From the NCBI GenBank assembly GCA_902773835.1, contig CACYFZ010000001.1, positions 170,421 through 234,420 of the forward strand: a stretch of DNA of 64,000 nt, given 5' to 3'. The notes under the pieces are model-generated. The model was not told where the DNA came from. It made no database searches and was given only the letters and a program-made list of their open reading frames with translations. The translations under genes were made by a program, and so were the position numbers. Shown in pieces: positions 20,999 through 29,836 of this stretch. Positions within the stretch are counted from its first letter, which is position 1, and each line of letters begins with the position of its first letter. The DNA comes from an uncultured Eubacteriales bacterium (GTDB taxonomy: Bacteria; Bacillota; Clostridia; Peptostreptococcales; Anaerovoracaceae).

Positions 20999-21310
20999 CT
21001 ACTCCTCTATATGCTCCTTGCCCATTGCAATAATTGTCTTTACATGCTCATCGTCCAAGCCATAGTAAACAGCCTTCCCTTGGCGTCTGCTTTTTACAAG
21101 CTTCGCTGTCTTCAATGCCTTGAGCTGATGTGAAACTGCAGATTGATTCATCTCGATGTCATCGCAGATCTCAGTAACATTTTTCTCACCGTCAAATAGA
21201 TCGTAAAGAATCTTAATTCTGGTAGAGTCTGCAAACATCTTAAATAAATCTGCCAGCTCAAGAAGTTCTTCTTCACTTACACCCTTTAGTTTATATTCTT
21301 TATTTGACAT
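20999..21310 (-). CDS. ArsR/SmtB-family metal-responsive repressor
   Basis: The 103-residue protein has the winged-helix core DSTRIKILYDLFDGEKNV and the recognition helix NQSAVSHQLKAL. The C-terminal helix has an Asp-x-His near residue 91 and a spaced His-x-x-Glu near 100, the alpha-5 metal site pattern of zinc sensors such as CzrA. The alpha-3 CxC motif of CadC-type sensors is absent. It is the first gene of the efflux operon and its promoter is covered by a 42-bp palindrome. Confidence 0.9.
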   Translation of the reverse strand: MSNKEYKLKGVSEEELLELADLFKMFADSTRIKILYDLFDGEKNVTEICDDIEMNQSAVSHQLKALKTAKLVKSRRQGKAVYYGLDDEHVKTIIAMGKEHIEE

Positions 21311-21341
21311 ATCTTTCCTTCCCTAAACATCTGCATATAAA

Positions 21342-21383
21342 AACATATGCTAATATATTCATATGAATATATTAGCATATGTT
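21342..21383. promoter_or_regulatory. 42-bp perfect palindromic operator of the metal-efflux operon
   Basis: Two 21-base arms meet at 21362/21363 with no mismatch or spacer; the centre reads TATTCATATGAATA. The palindrome covers the -10 and spacer of the arsR promoter, so a bound repressor would block RNA polymerase. ArsR-family operators are shorter AT-rich dyads of this type. Confidence 0.8.
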
Positions 21384-21396
21384 CATAGGATGTCAA
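21369..21396 (-). promoter_or_regulatory. Promoter of the arsR-zntA-like operon
   Basis: TTGACA (21391-21396), 16-bp spacer, TAATAT (21369-21374) on the minus strand, overlapping the operator. Confidence 0.65.
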
Positions 21397-21404
21397 TATC
21401 TTAT

Positions 21405-22733
21405 TTACTCTGCAGGGACAAATATATCGCCCTTGCAAGCTGCAAGTTTTATCTCAAGCCTTCCGTCATTAGATTCAAGAATGCTACCGCTTATAAGGCC
21501 TTCATATTTATGTGCATGTGCTTCAACATTAATTGTTGATTCTTCATCTGCATTATTAACTGCAACTATCAGTCTCCCTCTTGCAAATGCATACTGCCCT
21601 GTGGTCAACGCAAGTTCTCTGTAATCAGCGTATGCGAATTCATTTCGGTAAGCAGCGTGAATATTTCCGAGCTTTCCTATAAGAGCGGTGCACGGGTTGT
21701 TTTCATAATCCGATGCGTGATCTTCGAGATTTATGTACGGACGCAGGCTGTAATCAGAGCCGTGCTCCTTTATGCCTTCAATACCGAATTCGCTTCCGTA
21801 GTAAACGGAAGGAATGCCCGGCAATGTATAAAGCAATATGTGAACCGGCTCGTAATGAGCCTTATTATTCAGTTTCGTGAAGATTCTTTCTACATCGTGG
21901 TTATCAACAAAGTTATACAGCCTGATATGAGGCGGGACCATCTCAAATGTCCTCTTTACCGTATGGGCAATCTCAAAGTAATTGTGATCATTATGTCCAC
22001 TGTAAAGGCCCTTATGAAGTGCATAGTTTGTTACGCTGTGTAGTGTGTTTTCATTGGCCCATCTGGAATAATCCCCGTGAATAACTTCTCCCATCAGCCA
22101 GAAATCTTCCTTGACTGTATCTGCCGTATACCTGAGTGCCTTCATAAAGTCAAAGTCGAGAACATCTGCTGCATCCAATCTTATTCCGTCGATATCGAAC
22201 TCCGAGACCCAAAATCTGATGACATCACATATGTAATCACGCACCGTGGGATTTCTTTGATTAAGCTTTACGAGGAGGTTGTGTCCGCCCCAGTTGTCAT
22301 AGCTGAATCCGTCATCGTATTCGTTATTGCCCAGGAAATTCACATTGCAATACCAATCAATGTACTGAGAGTTTTCTCGGTGCTCCTGAATATCTTTAAA
22401 AGCAAAGAAGTCTCTTCCCGTGTGGTTGAATACTCCGTCGAAGATTACTTTTATACCGGCATCGTGACAGGCTTTAACATAGTTTTTCAGATCCTCATTA
22501 GTTCCGAGCCTTGAATCCAACAATCTGTAATCCGTGGTTTCATAACCGTGTCCTACGGACTGAAAAAGAGGCCCTATATACAGAGCCGTGAATCCGAGCC
22601 TCTTAATATGCTCTATCCAAGGAAAAAGCTCGTTCAACCTGTGAACGGGCTCTCCGTAATCGTTTTCATGCGGAGCTCCTGAAAGCCCCAGCGGATATAT
22701 GTGATAAAAAACTGCTTCGTCGTACCAAGCCAT
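21405..22733 (-). CDS. Cytoplasmic alpha-amylase family (GH13) glycosidase
   Basis: A 442-residue GH13 enzyme with no signal peptide. The conserved regions are visible: DGVFNH (region I), GIRLDAAD with the nucleophilic Asp (region II), LMGEVIHG with the acid/base Glu (region III), and FVDNHDVER with the third Asp (region IV). It has a short C-terminal beta domain. Intracellular GH13 enzymes of this size commonly hydrolyse maltodextrins or cyclodextrins; the exact specificity cannot be told. It lies between the GH20 gene and the metal-efflux operon. Confidence 0.88.
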   Translation of the reverse strand: MAWYDEAVFYHIYPLGLSGAPHENDYGEPVHRLNELFPWIEHIKRLGFTALYIGPLFQSVGHGYETTDYRLLDSRLGTNEDLKNYVKACHDAGIKVIFDGVFNHTGRDFFAFKDIQEHRENSQYIDWYCNVNFLGNNEYDDGFSYDNWGGHNLLVKLNQRNPTVRDYICDVIRFWVSEFDIDGIRLDAADVLDFDFMKALRYTADTVKEDFWLMGEVIHGDYSRWANENTLHSVTNYALHKGLYSGHNDHNYFEIAHTVKRTFEMVPPHIRLYNFVDNHDVERIFTKLNNKAHYEPVHILLYTLPGIPSVYYGSEFGIEGIKEHGSDYSLRPYINLEDHASDYENNPCTALIGKLGNIHAAYRNEFAYADYRELALTTGQYAFARGRLIVAVNNADEESTINVEAHAHKYEGLISGSILESNDGRLEIKLAACKGDIFVPAE

Positions 22734-22846
22734 TACTTTTCTAAACTTGTTCCTCCTTAATAGATTCGAAAACTATTTTACCTGAACTTTATCGCTTTTC
22801 CAAATATCATTTACTCCGATATCGTAAATATACTATCCCCACTTTA

Positions 22847-25075
22847 TTACTTAACTGTCACCTTGCAAGTCTTCCAGATTCCGTTAATAGCCTGAACATA
22901 GATAATACAGCTTCCTTTACTCTTGGCAGTTATTTTGCCGCTTGCATTTACAACGGCTACACTCGGATTGTTACTTATAAATCTCAAATTCTTTGTATGA
23001 TTAGTTGCCAGTCTCTTGTTTTTCTTGACCTTAGATACTGTCGCTTTTATAGTCTGTGTTTTTCCTTTTTTCAAAGTGATTGAATACTTATTTAATATCA
23101 GATTCTTAGGGTTTGTATACTTTCCTCTTACATTCCCTGTAAAGAAGTGTCCGTCCTTGCTCGAGGCTAATGTCTTATAGCTCCTTCCGTTTTTCTTTTG
23201 AGCAACAACATAGAATTTATACGCTGTATTCTTTGAAAGCTTGGTCGCTTTCCATTTGAACGTCTTTCCGTTCAAAATCTTGACTTGCTTAAACCTAGTG
23301 TTACATTTCGTAAAGTAAATTATATACCTGTCGGCTCCACTAACCTTGTTCCAAGATATCGTAGCCGCGTTTTTACCGCTTGCAATTCCTTGAGCTACGA
23401 TTATAGGTTTTGCAGCCACTTTCAAAGTTCCGCTAACATATTTGAAATTATAATTATCTGCAGCACCCCCAACAGGTGTCAGACGATATGATTTATTAGG
23501 AGATACGGATATCTTCTTCACAACCGGAGCAACATATCCGGAAGCATTGGATGCGTTGTCAGTGCCCTTAAATCCGCTTATCTTTACACCGTAAGAAGGG
23601 GTTCCGTTCCAGACAATCGTTTCTCCTATATATGCAGCAGTCAAAGTAGCTTTCTCAATAGTATACTTGACTTTTCTTGGCTCCTTGGATCTGTCGTTAT
23701 CTTTCCAAGCGAAGCCAGGAGCAGGAGTAATAACCGCTTCGTAGCTTCCGACGTTTTTAGATTTGTTACCTTCTATAATAAAGTAATCCTTTGGTTCTAT
23801 TCCATCCTGATTATATCCGTTATAAACAAGTGATCTTCCTTCAGGCGTAGTCAAAAGGCCGAAGACCTCAGGGTTATTCTCGGAAAACAGCGATATCCAT
23901 CCTTTTAAGTGATCTTCCCACTCACTGTAATCATAAGCCGGATTATCACTCCACAAGCACAGCATGCATCCTGAAACATCGCGCTTTTGTGCCGGCATAC
24001 CCCTTGTGTTTACTTCATTGTAAGCAATATTCTTGACACCGTTGATGGCAACAACTTCTTTATTGAACAGTGTAGGAACATGATACCAATCATTATTTGT
24101 GTTTATGAGTGTGAATCCGTCATTGATTAAGTCCTGGGCATTTCTGCAGTTATAGCTCGCTTCACCACCCCAACCATTATGCCAATACGCTATCAATATA
24201 TCTGTATCTATTACATGACCTTCAGGTTTTCGATTGTTGTGGTAGATTCCGTCATTAAATGCTATCGGTCTCATTCCTCCGTCTTTTATGAGCGACGCAA
24301 TTACATTTATATAATCTATAAATTTATAGTATATGCCTTTTTGTATAAGGCCCGTAAAACTGGTCTGAATATCCAGGGCATATTCATCGCCTCCCATGTT
24401 AAAGTATTTACATCCTTTTGATGAGAAGTAATTAATATATTTTCTTAAAAAGTCTTGCATAAAGGAAGTCGCTTCTGTATTTGTAATATCAATGGTTGAA
24501 GACGACACCTTATCCCCTGACTTAAAAGCTGCATTTTCAATACCAAGGCTATCTATCATATGAAGAATTGCATTCATATGTCCGGGACTGTTGATCAATG
24601 GAATAATTTCTATGCCCTTCGACTCGGCATAAGCAATTATGCTGTTCATTTCAGCTTCAGTTAGTTCATCAGTTGATGGTGAATAGTTATACCAACGGTC
24701 ATATTCCAGATTACCTTTATGAATAGCATCTTTTACTTCTTCACTTGAATATGTCTTGTTTCCGGAAATAACTGTCATATCGTTCAAAAGAAACCGCATA
24801 CCGTTATTGCCGATTGCAAGCTCCATGTGTGTATAGTTATCTTTAGAGATCTCGTCAATCAAGCCCTTAATTTCATCTACACTAAAAAACTTGCGGCCAT
24901 TATCCAGATGAAAAATTCTCATGAAGTTTTCATCTCCCACCTCGTCTGAAGCATATGTATTCAGTGTTGATGCGAGACATGAAAAGCTGAGAATAATCGC
25001 AATCACAATGTAAAGAAATCTGCGAACATAGTTATTAAATAATAGTTTTCTATGTATTCTCATATTTTTAAGCAT
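22847..25075 (-). CDS. Secreted GH20 beta-hexosaminidase-like protein with Ig-like modules
   Basis: Residues 15-42 form a signal peptide ending TYA. The GH20 catalytic domain spans about 50-400, with SPGH (163-166) and the catalytic Asp-Glu pair in MGGDEY (D230, E231). GH20 enzymes release terminal GlcNAc/GalNAc or lacto-N-biose from host-type glycans. Downstream are an MBG-like segment, an FN3-like segment (ISWNKVSGADRYIIYF) and a C-terminal Big_2-like domain (SKGSCIIYVQA). There is no sorting motif, so it is probably released or held by its Ig-like modules. No strong ribosome-binding site precedes ATG 25075 or the in-frame ATG at 25063. Confidence 0.85.
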   Translation of the reverse strand: MLKNMRIHRKLLFNNYVRRFLYIVIAIILSFSCLASTLNTYASDEVGDENFMRIFHLDNGRKFFSVDEIKGLIDEISKDNYTHMELAIGNNGMRFLLNDMTVISGNKTYSSEEVKDAIHKGNLEYDRWYNYSPSTDELTEAEMNSIIAYAESKGIEIIPLINSPGHMNAILHMIDSLGIENAAFKSGDKVSSSTIDITNTEATSFMQDFLRKYINYFSSKGCKYFNMGGDEYALDIQTSFTGLIQKGIYYKFIDYINVIASLIKDGGMRPIAFNDGIYHNNRKPEGHVIDTDILIAYWHNGWGGEASYNCRNAQDLINDGFTLINTNNDWYHVPTLFNKEVVAINGVKNIAYNEVNTRGMPAQKRDVSGCMLCLWSDNPAYDYSEWEDHLKGWISLFSENNPEVFGLLTTPEGRSLVYNGYNQDGIEPKDYFIIEGNKSKNVGSYEAVITPAPGFAWKDNDRSKEPRKVKYTIEKATLTAAYIGETIVWNGTPSYGVKISGFKGTDNASNASGYVAPVVKKISVSPNKSYRLTPVGGAADNYNFKYVSGTLKVAAKPIIVAQGIASGKNAATISWNKVSGADRYIIYFTKCNTRFKQVKILNGKTFKWKATKLSKNTAYKFYVVAQKKNGRSYKTLASSKDGHFFTGNVRGKYTNPKNLILNKYSITLKKGKTQTIKATVSKVKKNKRLATNHTKNLRFISNNPSVAVVNASGKITAKSKGSCIIYVQAINGIWKTCKVTVK

Positions 25076-25112
25076 TTGGTTCTTACAACTACAAAATCTA
25101 TATTTCCTTCAT

Positions 25113-25145
25113 AAAAAAACAACCCTGTTTATTATATCAGAGTTG
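25113..25145 (-). terminator. polC terminator
   Basis: CAACTCTG and CAGGGTTG (minus strand; 25138-25145 with 25120-25127) form a stem with one G-U pair, followed by seven T residues. It lies 68 bp beyond the polC stop. Confidence 0.7.
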
Positions 25146-25213
25146 CATTTATTAATAAACGATTAAATGATTGTTAAAATGTATTAATGAATAGTTCAGA
25201 TTAAAGATCTAAA

Positions 25214-28200
25214 TCAGGATAAGTCGAAGATAGTCATCTGTGCGGATTCAGGCAATCCGGCAAACAGACCATGTCTGATAAGATCCTCTATGTTCGTTCC
25301 GGACAGTCTGGTTCTCTTCCTGACGTCATCGAGCGTATTAAACTCTTTTTCCCTATATGCCGTAACAAGAGACTCTGCGGCAGTATCTCCTATTCCGCTT
25401 ATAGCGTTAAACGGGAGCATGATGCGTCCGTCTACAACCGAGAACTTACAAGCTTCAGCAACACCAAGCACAGGCTCAGCGAATTCGAAGCCTCTGGACA
25501 TAGCCTCATACATTACTTCATAAACAGTCAGCTGCTCCTTTTCTTTGGCTGTTGCAGAGTTACCGAGATTTTCAATCTCTCCCATTCTTTTCTCTACGTC
25601 AGATGCGGTCTTACCTGTCATCTCAGCATCAAAGTTATCAACTTTCGATGAGAACCAGGCTGCGTAAAATGCCTCAGGATAATATACCTTAAACCACGCC
25701 ATACGAATTGACATCATAACATACGCCGCTGCATGTGCGCGCGGGAACATGTACTTCAGTGTCTCGCAGGACCAGATATACCAATCCGGAACGCCGTGAT
25801 CTTTCATAAGAGCCAGCTGTTCATCGCTGAGTTTCTTATTCTTACGTACTATCTCCATTATCTTGAAGGCGTCTGCGTTATCAAGACCCTTGGAGATGAG
25901 GAATGTCATGATATCGTCTCGGCATGAGATTACTTCACTTATGGTTGCCGTCTTATTTCTGATGAGATCCTGCGCGTTGTTGGTCCATACGTCGGTTCCG
26001 TGTGAGAAGCCGGACATCTTTATGAGGGCTTCCACAGTATCAGGTTTTATGTCATCGAGCATCTGACGCGTGAAGTTGGTTCCGAACTCAGGTATGGCGT
26101 ATGTTCCGTGAGTGAACTTATAGTTGTCATTTTGAATCTTCAGCTCATCAAGAGACGTGAAGATGCTTAGAGTCTTCCTATCGTCCATCGGAATATTCAT
26201 AGGATCCACTCCGGTCATAAGCTGAAGATGCCTGATCATCTGCGGCACATCGTGGCCGAGAATATCCAATTTCAAAAGATTGGAATCAATCTTATGATAA
26301 TCGTAATGCGTTGTAATTACGTCCGTATCTCTCTTATTGGCAGGCTTTTGTATCGGACAGAACTCATATATCTCATGGTCTGCCGGAACTACGATGATGC
26401 CGCCCGGATGCTGTCCCGTCGTACGTTTTACGCCGGTACATCCTTTAACCAGATATTCTATGTCGTATTTACTTGCACTTATGTTATTGTCTTCCACATA
26501 GTGCTTTACATAACCGAAAGCAGTCTTATCCTGTATGGCGGCCACCGTACCCGCTTTAAATACGTTCTCATCACCGAATATCTCACCCACGTATCTGTGA
26601 GCAGTTCCCTGGTATTCTCCGGCGAAGTTAAGGTCTATATCCGGCTCTTTGTTTCCGCTGAATCCGAGGAATGTGGCAAACGGAATATTAAGACCTTCTC
26701 TTTTCATGCGTGTGCCGCATTTCGGACAATCCTTCTCCGGCATATCGTAACCAGTATCGAATTTAAGGCCGAGCTCTGTCTGCGGTATATATGTCTTGCA
26801 TTCAGGACAGATATAATGCGGCGGAAGCGGATTTACTTCCGTAATGTCCGCCATTGTAGCTGCAAATGAAGAGCCTACGGAACCTCTTGATCCTACGAGA
26901 TATCCGTCGGAGAGTGACTTCTGAACCAGCATCTGAGCAGCTATGTACATTACGGCATATCCGTTGGAAATAATGGAATTCAGCTCCACTTCAAGCCTCT
27001 CTTCAACGTCAGGAGGCAGCGGATCTCCGTATATGGATTTCGCCTTTTCATAGCAGCTGGTTCTGAGTTTTTCATCAGCGCCTTCAATCTTAGGAGGGAA
27101 CTTTCCTTCCGGAATAGGCCTGATATCGGCATCTACCATATCTGCAATCATATTTGTATTTGTAATTACAATCTCTTCAGCTCTGTCACCGAGATAATCG
27201 AACTCTTCCATCATCTCATTCGTTGTTCTGAGATACAGAGAGTCTGAAGGTGTGTCTCTGAAGCCGATTCCCTGCATGATTATATTTCTGTAAATTGCAG
27301 ATTCCTGATTCGGATAGTGAGAATCGGTAGTAGCAACCGTCAGCTTGCCCAGTTTATCTCCTATTTCGAGAATTTTGAGATTGAAATCAATAATATCTTT
27401 ATCGTCGCCTGCCTTTCCGTCTTCTATAAGAAAGCGGTTATTACCGAGCGGCTGGATTTCAAGATAATCGTAGTACTTGGCGATTTCAATTAATTCCTCG
27501 TCGCTCTTGCCGTCAAGTACCGCCTGGTATACTTCACCCGCCTCACAGGCAGAACCGATAATAAGACCTTCTCTGTGAGCTTCAAGCACGGAGCGAGGAA
27601 TCCTCGGTCTTTTGTAGAAATAGTCTATATGAGAAAGGCTTACCAGCTTATATATGTTCTTAAGACCTGTCTGATTCTTTGCAAGTATTACTATGTGATA
27701 AGTTCTGTTTTTCTTTACGTCAATACTGCCGTCTTCGGCTATGGCGTTATCATCCGGATAAAGATATCCTTCAAGTCCGTATATGACCTTTATCTCTTTT
27801 CCGTTCTTGGCTTGGCGTGATGCCTCGGCCATAGCATCCGGAAATGACTGAACAACTCCATGATCTGTTATGGCAACTGCAGGCTGCCCCCAATGTGCGG
27901 CTGTTCTGACCACATCAACGACTTCGTTGAAGCCGTCATTATCGCTCATCTTTGTATGACAGTGAAGTTCTACTCTTCTTCCGCCGGGATATGTATCGTC
28001 TCTGATAGTCTTTTCCACCTTCTTAACGGAATTGGCCATCATAAGATTCTCATGTTCATATGTATCGTATTCTATGGAACCCCTGGCTCTTATCATATCA
28101 CCCGTTCCGAGGCTGTCATTTATCTCTTCGAGTTTTTCTGTAGAGATAAATGCCTTAAGGCCGAAGGTTCTTGCTTTGGCAGCGATTAGAATAGTAATGA

Positions 28201-28729
28201 GGACTCTGCCGTTTTTTATAGGAATGGAATCTATTTTAAAGACTTCTCCCTCTATTATCGCCTTGTCCTTACTGCCTACGAAGTCTGCAAGTTCATTAAA
28301 ATCAGTCGGATTCCCGCTGAAATCGGAACCGAAGACTACGAGCTCTCCCTTGGAATTTGTAAATGCAGGCTTATCTCCGTTTTTCTTTTTGAAGAATCCG
28401 TTTCCGTATCCGTAAGCTTTTCCGTTACCGCTGCTGTCCGAATCACCGTACTCGGATCTGTCAGGAATTTTAATTCCGGTATAAGTGTAATTCACCTTAA
28501 CCCTCTTAGCATATCCTACTTTGGATATGACACGCTCCTTCATAAGGTGCTCATACTTTTTAGGCAACACAAAGTTGAGCTTGGTGTCTATAGTAATCAC
28601 CAGGCCCGACTTGTTATCCGATTCCTCCAGCGAGATATTGGTAATCTCGATGTCTATGTCCTGCTCGGATTTACCGCTCGCATCCAGGAGCTCTTCCTTA
28701 TTCAATATTTCCGAAGGGATTTTGATCAC
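25214..28729 (-). CDS. polC: DNA polymerase III PolC lacking the proofreading exonuclease domain
   Basis: PolC is the replicative polymerase of Firmicutes. At 1,171 residues this one is about 270 shorter than B. subtilis PolC. The OB region (about 155-240), the PHP domain (VELHCHTKMSDNDG at 253, AITDHGVVQSFPDA at 286), the zinc module (CPEC, CPKCGTRM), the polymerase core (EPDIDLNF) and the C-terminal tail (IFDLS) are all recognisable. The DEDDh 3'-5' exonuclease that normally interrupts the PHP domain, with its VFDVETTGL motif, is missing: residues about 322-341 join the two PHP halves directly. The second half of the N-terminal domain is replaced by a Gly/Ser-rich stretch at 90-120. Start is GTG at 28727-28729; TAA lies in frame six bases upstream. 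Confidence 0.95.
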   Translation of the reverse strand: MIKIPSEILNKEELLDASGKSEQDIDIEITNISLEESDNKSGLVITIDTKLNFVLPKKYEHLMKERVISKVGYAKRVKVNYTYTGIKIPDRSEYGDSDSSGNGKAYGYGNGFFKKKNGDKPAFTNSKGELVVFGSDFSGNPTDFNELADFVGSKDKAIIEGEVFKIDSIPIKNGRVLITILIAAKARTFGLKAFISTEKLEEINDSLGTGDMIRARGSIEYDTYEHENLMMANSVKKVEKTIRDDTYPGGRRVELHCHTKMSDNDGFNEVVDVVRTAAHWGQPAVAITDHGVVQSFPDAMAEASRQAKNGKEIKVIYGLEGYLYPDDNAIAEDGSIDVKKNRTYHIVILAKNQTGLKNIYKLVSLSHIDYFYKRPRIPRSVLEAHREGLIIGSACEAGEVYQAVLDGKSDEELIEIAKYYDYLEIQPLGNNRFLIEDGKAGDDKDIIDFNLKILEIGDKLGKLTVATTDSHYPNQESAIYRNIIMQGIGFRDTPSDSLYLRTTNEMMEEFDYLGDRAEEIVITNTNMIADMVDADIRPIPEGKFPPKIEGADEKLRTSCYEKAKSIYGDPLPPDVEERLEVELNSIISNGYAVMYIAAQMLVQKSLSDGYLVGSRGSVGSSFAATMADITEVNPLPPHYICPECKTYIPQTELGLKFDTGYDMPEKDCPKCGTRMKREGLNIPFATFLGFSGNKEPDIDLNFAGEYQGTAHRYVGEIFGDENVFKAGTVAAIQDKTAFGYVKHYVEDNNISASKYDIEYLVKGCTGVKRTTGQHPGGIIVVPADHEIYEFCPIQKPANKRDTDVITTHYDYHKIDSNLLKLDILGHDVPQMIRHLQLMTGVDPMNIPMDDRKTLSIFTSLDELKIQNDNYKFTHGTYAIPEFGTNFTRQMLDDIKPDTVEALIKMSGFSHGTDVWTNNAQDLIRNKTATISEVISCRDDIMTFLISKGLDNADAFKIMEIVRKNKKLSDEQLALMKDHGVPDWYIWSCETLKYMFPRAHAAAYVMMSIRMAWFKVYYPEAFYAAWFSSKVDNFDAEMTGKTASDVEKRMGEIENLGNSATAKEKEQLTVYEVMYEAMSRGFEFAEPVLGVAEACKFSVVDGRIMLPFNAISGIGDTAAESLVTAYREKEFNTLDDVRKRTRLSGTNIEDLIRHGLFAGLPESAQMTIFDLS

Positions 28730-28755
28730 TCTTTACCTTGTATCTCCGTTTTATA

Positions 28756-29832
28756 CTATCTTTCGTTGTCTGCTTCGACTAATTCAAGAAGCTTGTCTAT
28801 GAGAATATCTTCACTAACTTTTTCCAAGATCTCTCCTTTTGCAAATACGAGACCTTCACCTCGGCCACCCGCTATTCCGTAGTCAGCTTCTCTGCTTTCT
28901 CCAGGTCCGTTAACAGCGCATCCCATTACGGCGATTTTAAGCGGTCTCAGACCCTTATCCATTCTATTTTGGGCAATTCCCTCAAGTCTTTCCTCAGCCT
29001 CATTTGCGAGGGAAATAAGGTCGATTTCGGTCCTTCCGCATGTAGGACAGGATACTACTTCTATAGCTTTTTCTCTCATTCCGACGGATTCGAGTATGCG
29101 CTTGGCGAATATAACTTCTTCCACCGGATCATCCGTAAGAGACACCCTCATGGTATCTCCTATACCTGCCAGCAGAAGCGATCCTATTCCGACTGCGGAT
29201 TTCAGCTTACCGGAACGTGCAGTTCCCGACTCGGTAATTCCGATATGAATCGGCTTATCCGTAAGTTCTGCCAGCTTCATATGTGCATCATAGTTCATCT
29301 TCACATTGGATGACTTAATGGATATTACGAGCTGGTCATATCCCAGATCTTCAATCACCTTAAGCATGCGAATTCCGCTTTCAGCCAGACCGTCGGCACT
29401 TACGCCTCCATACTTCTCAAGAAGATCCTTTTGAAGCGAACCTGAATTAACTCCGACCCTGATAGGAATATATCTCTCACGAGCTTTATCTATTACGGCT
29501 TTTACGTTTTCTTCGCTTCCGATATTGCCCGGATTGATTCTTATTTTATCCACTCCCTGCTCTATGGCAGCTATGGCGAGTCGGTAATCGAAATGTATGT
29601 CGGCGACAAGAGGCACTTTTACGAGTTTCTTTACTCTTCCGAGTGACTCTACGGCCTCAAAGTCCGGTACGGCGCAGCGCACTATATCACAGCCCGCATC
29701 CGCGAGCTCCGATATCTGCCTCTCCAAAGCAGCCGTGTCTCTTGTATCCACATTGGTCATCGACTGAATCGACACGGGCGCTCCTCCCCCAATGGCCACA
29801 TCTCCGCAATGTACTTGTATAGACTTTCTCAT
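28756..29832 (-). CDS. ispG: 4-hydroxy-3-methylbut-2-enyl diphosphate synthase
   Basis: IspG is the iron-sulfur enzyme of the penultimate MEP-pathway step. The 358-residue protein has the TIM-barrel N-terminal half (PVSIQSMTNVDTRD, LVADIHFDYRLA, INPGNIGSEE) and the cluster-binding C-terminal half (SCPTCGRTEID, then GCAVNGPGE). It lies four bases after rseP and 26 bp before polC. With dxr in the same block, it shows the MEP route for isoprenoids. Confidence 0.96.
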   Translation of the reverse strand: MRKSIQVHCGDVAIGGGAPVSIQSMTNVDTRDTAALERQISELADAGCDIVRCAVPDFEAVESLGRVKKLVKVPLVADIHFDYRLAIAAIEQGVDKIRINPGNIGSEENVKAVIDKARERYIPIRVGVNSGSLQKDLLEKYGGVSADGLAESGIRMLKVIEDLGYDQLVISIKSSNVKMNYDAHMKLAELTDKPIHIGITESGTARSGKLKSAVGIGSLLLAGIGDTMRVSLTDDPVEEVIFAKRILESVGMREKAIEVVSCPTCGRTEIDLISLANEAEERLEGIAQNRMDKGLRPLKIAVMGCAVNGPGESREADYGIAGGRGEGLVFAKGEILEKVSEDILIDKLLELVEADNER

Positions 29833-29836
29833 ATTT

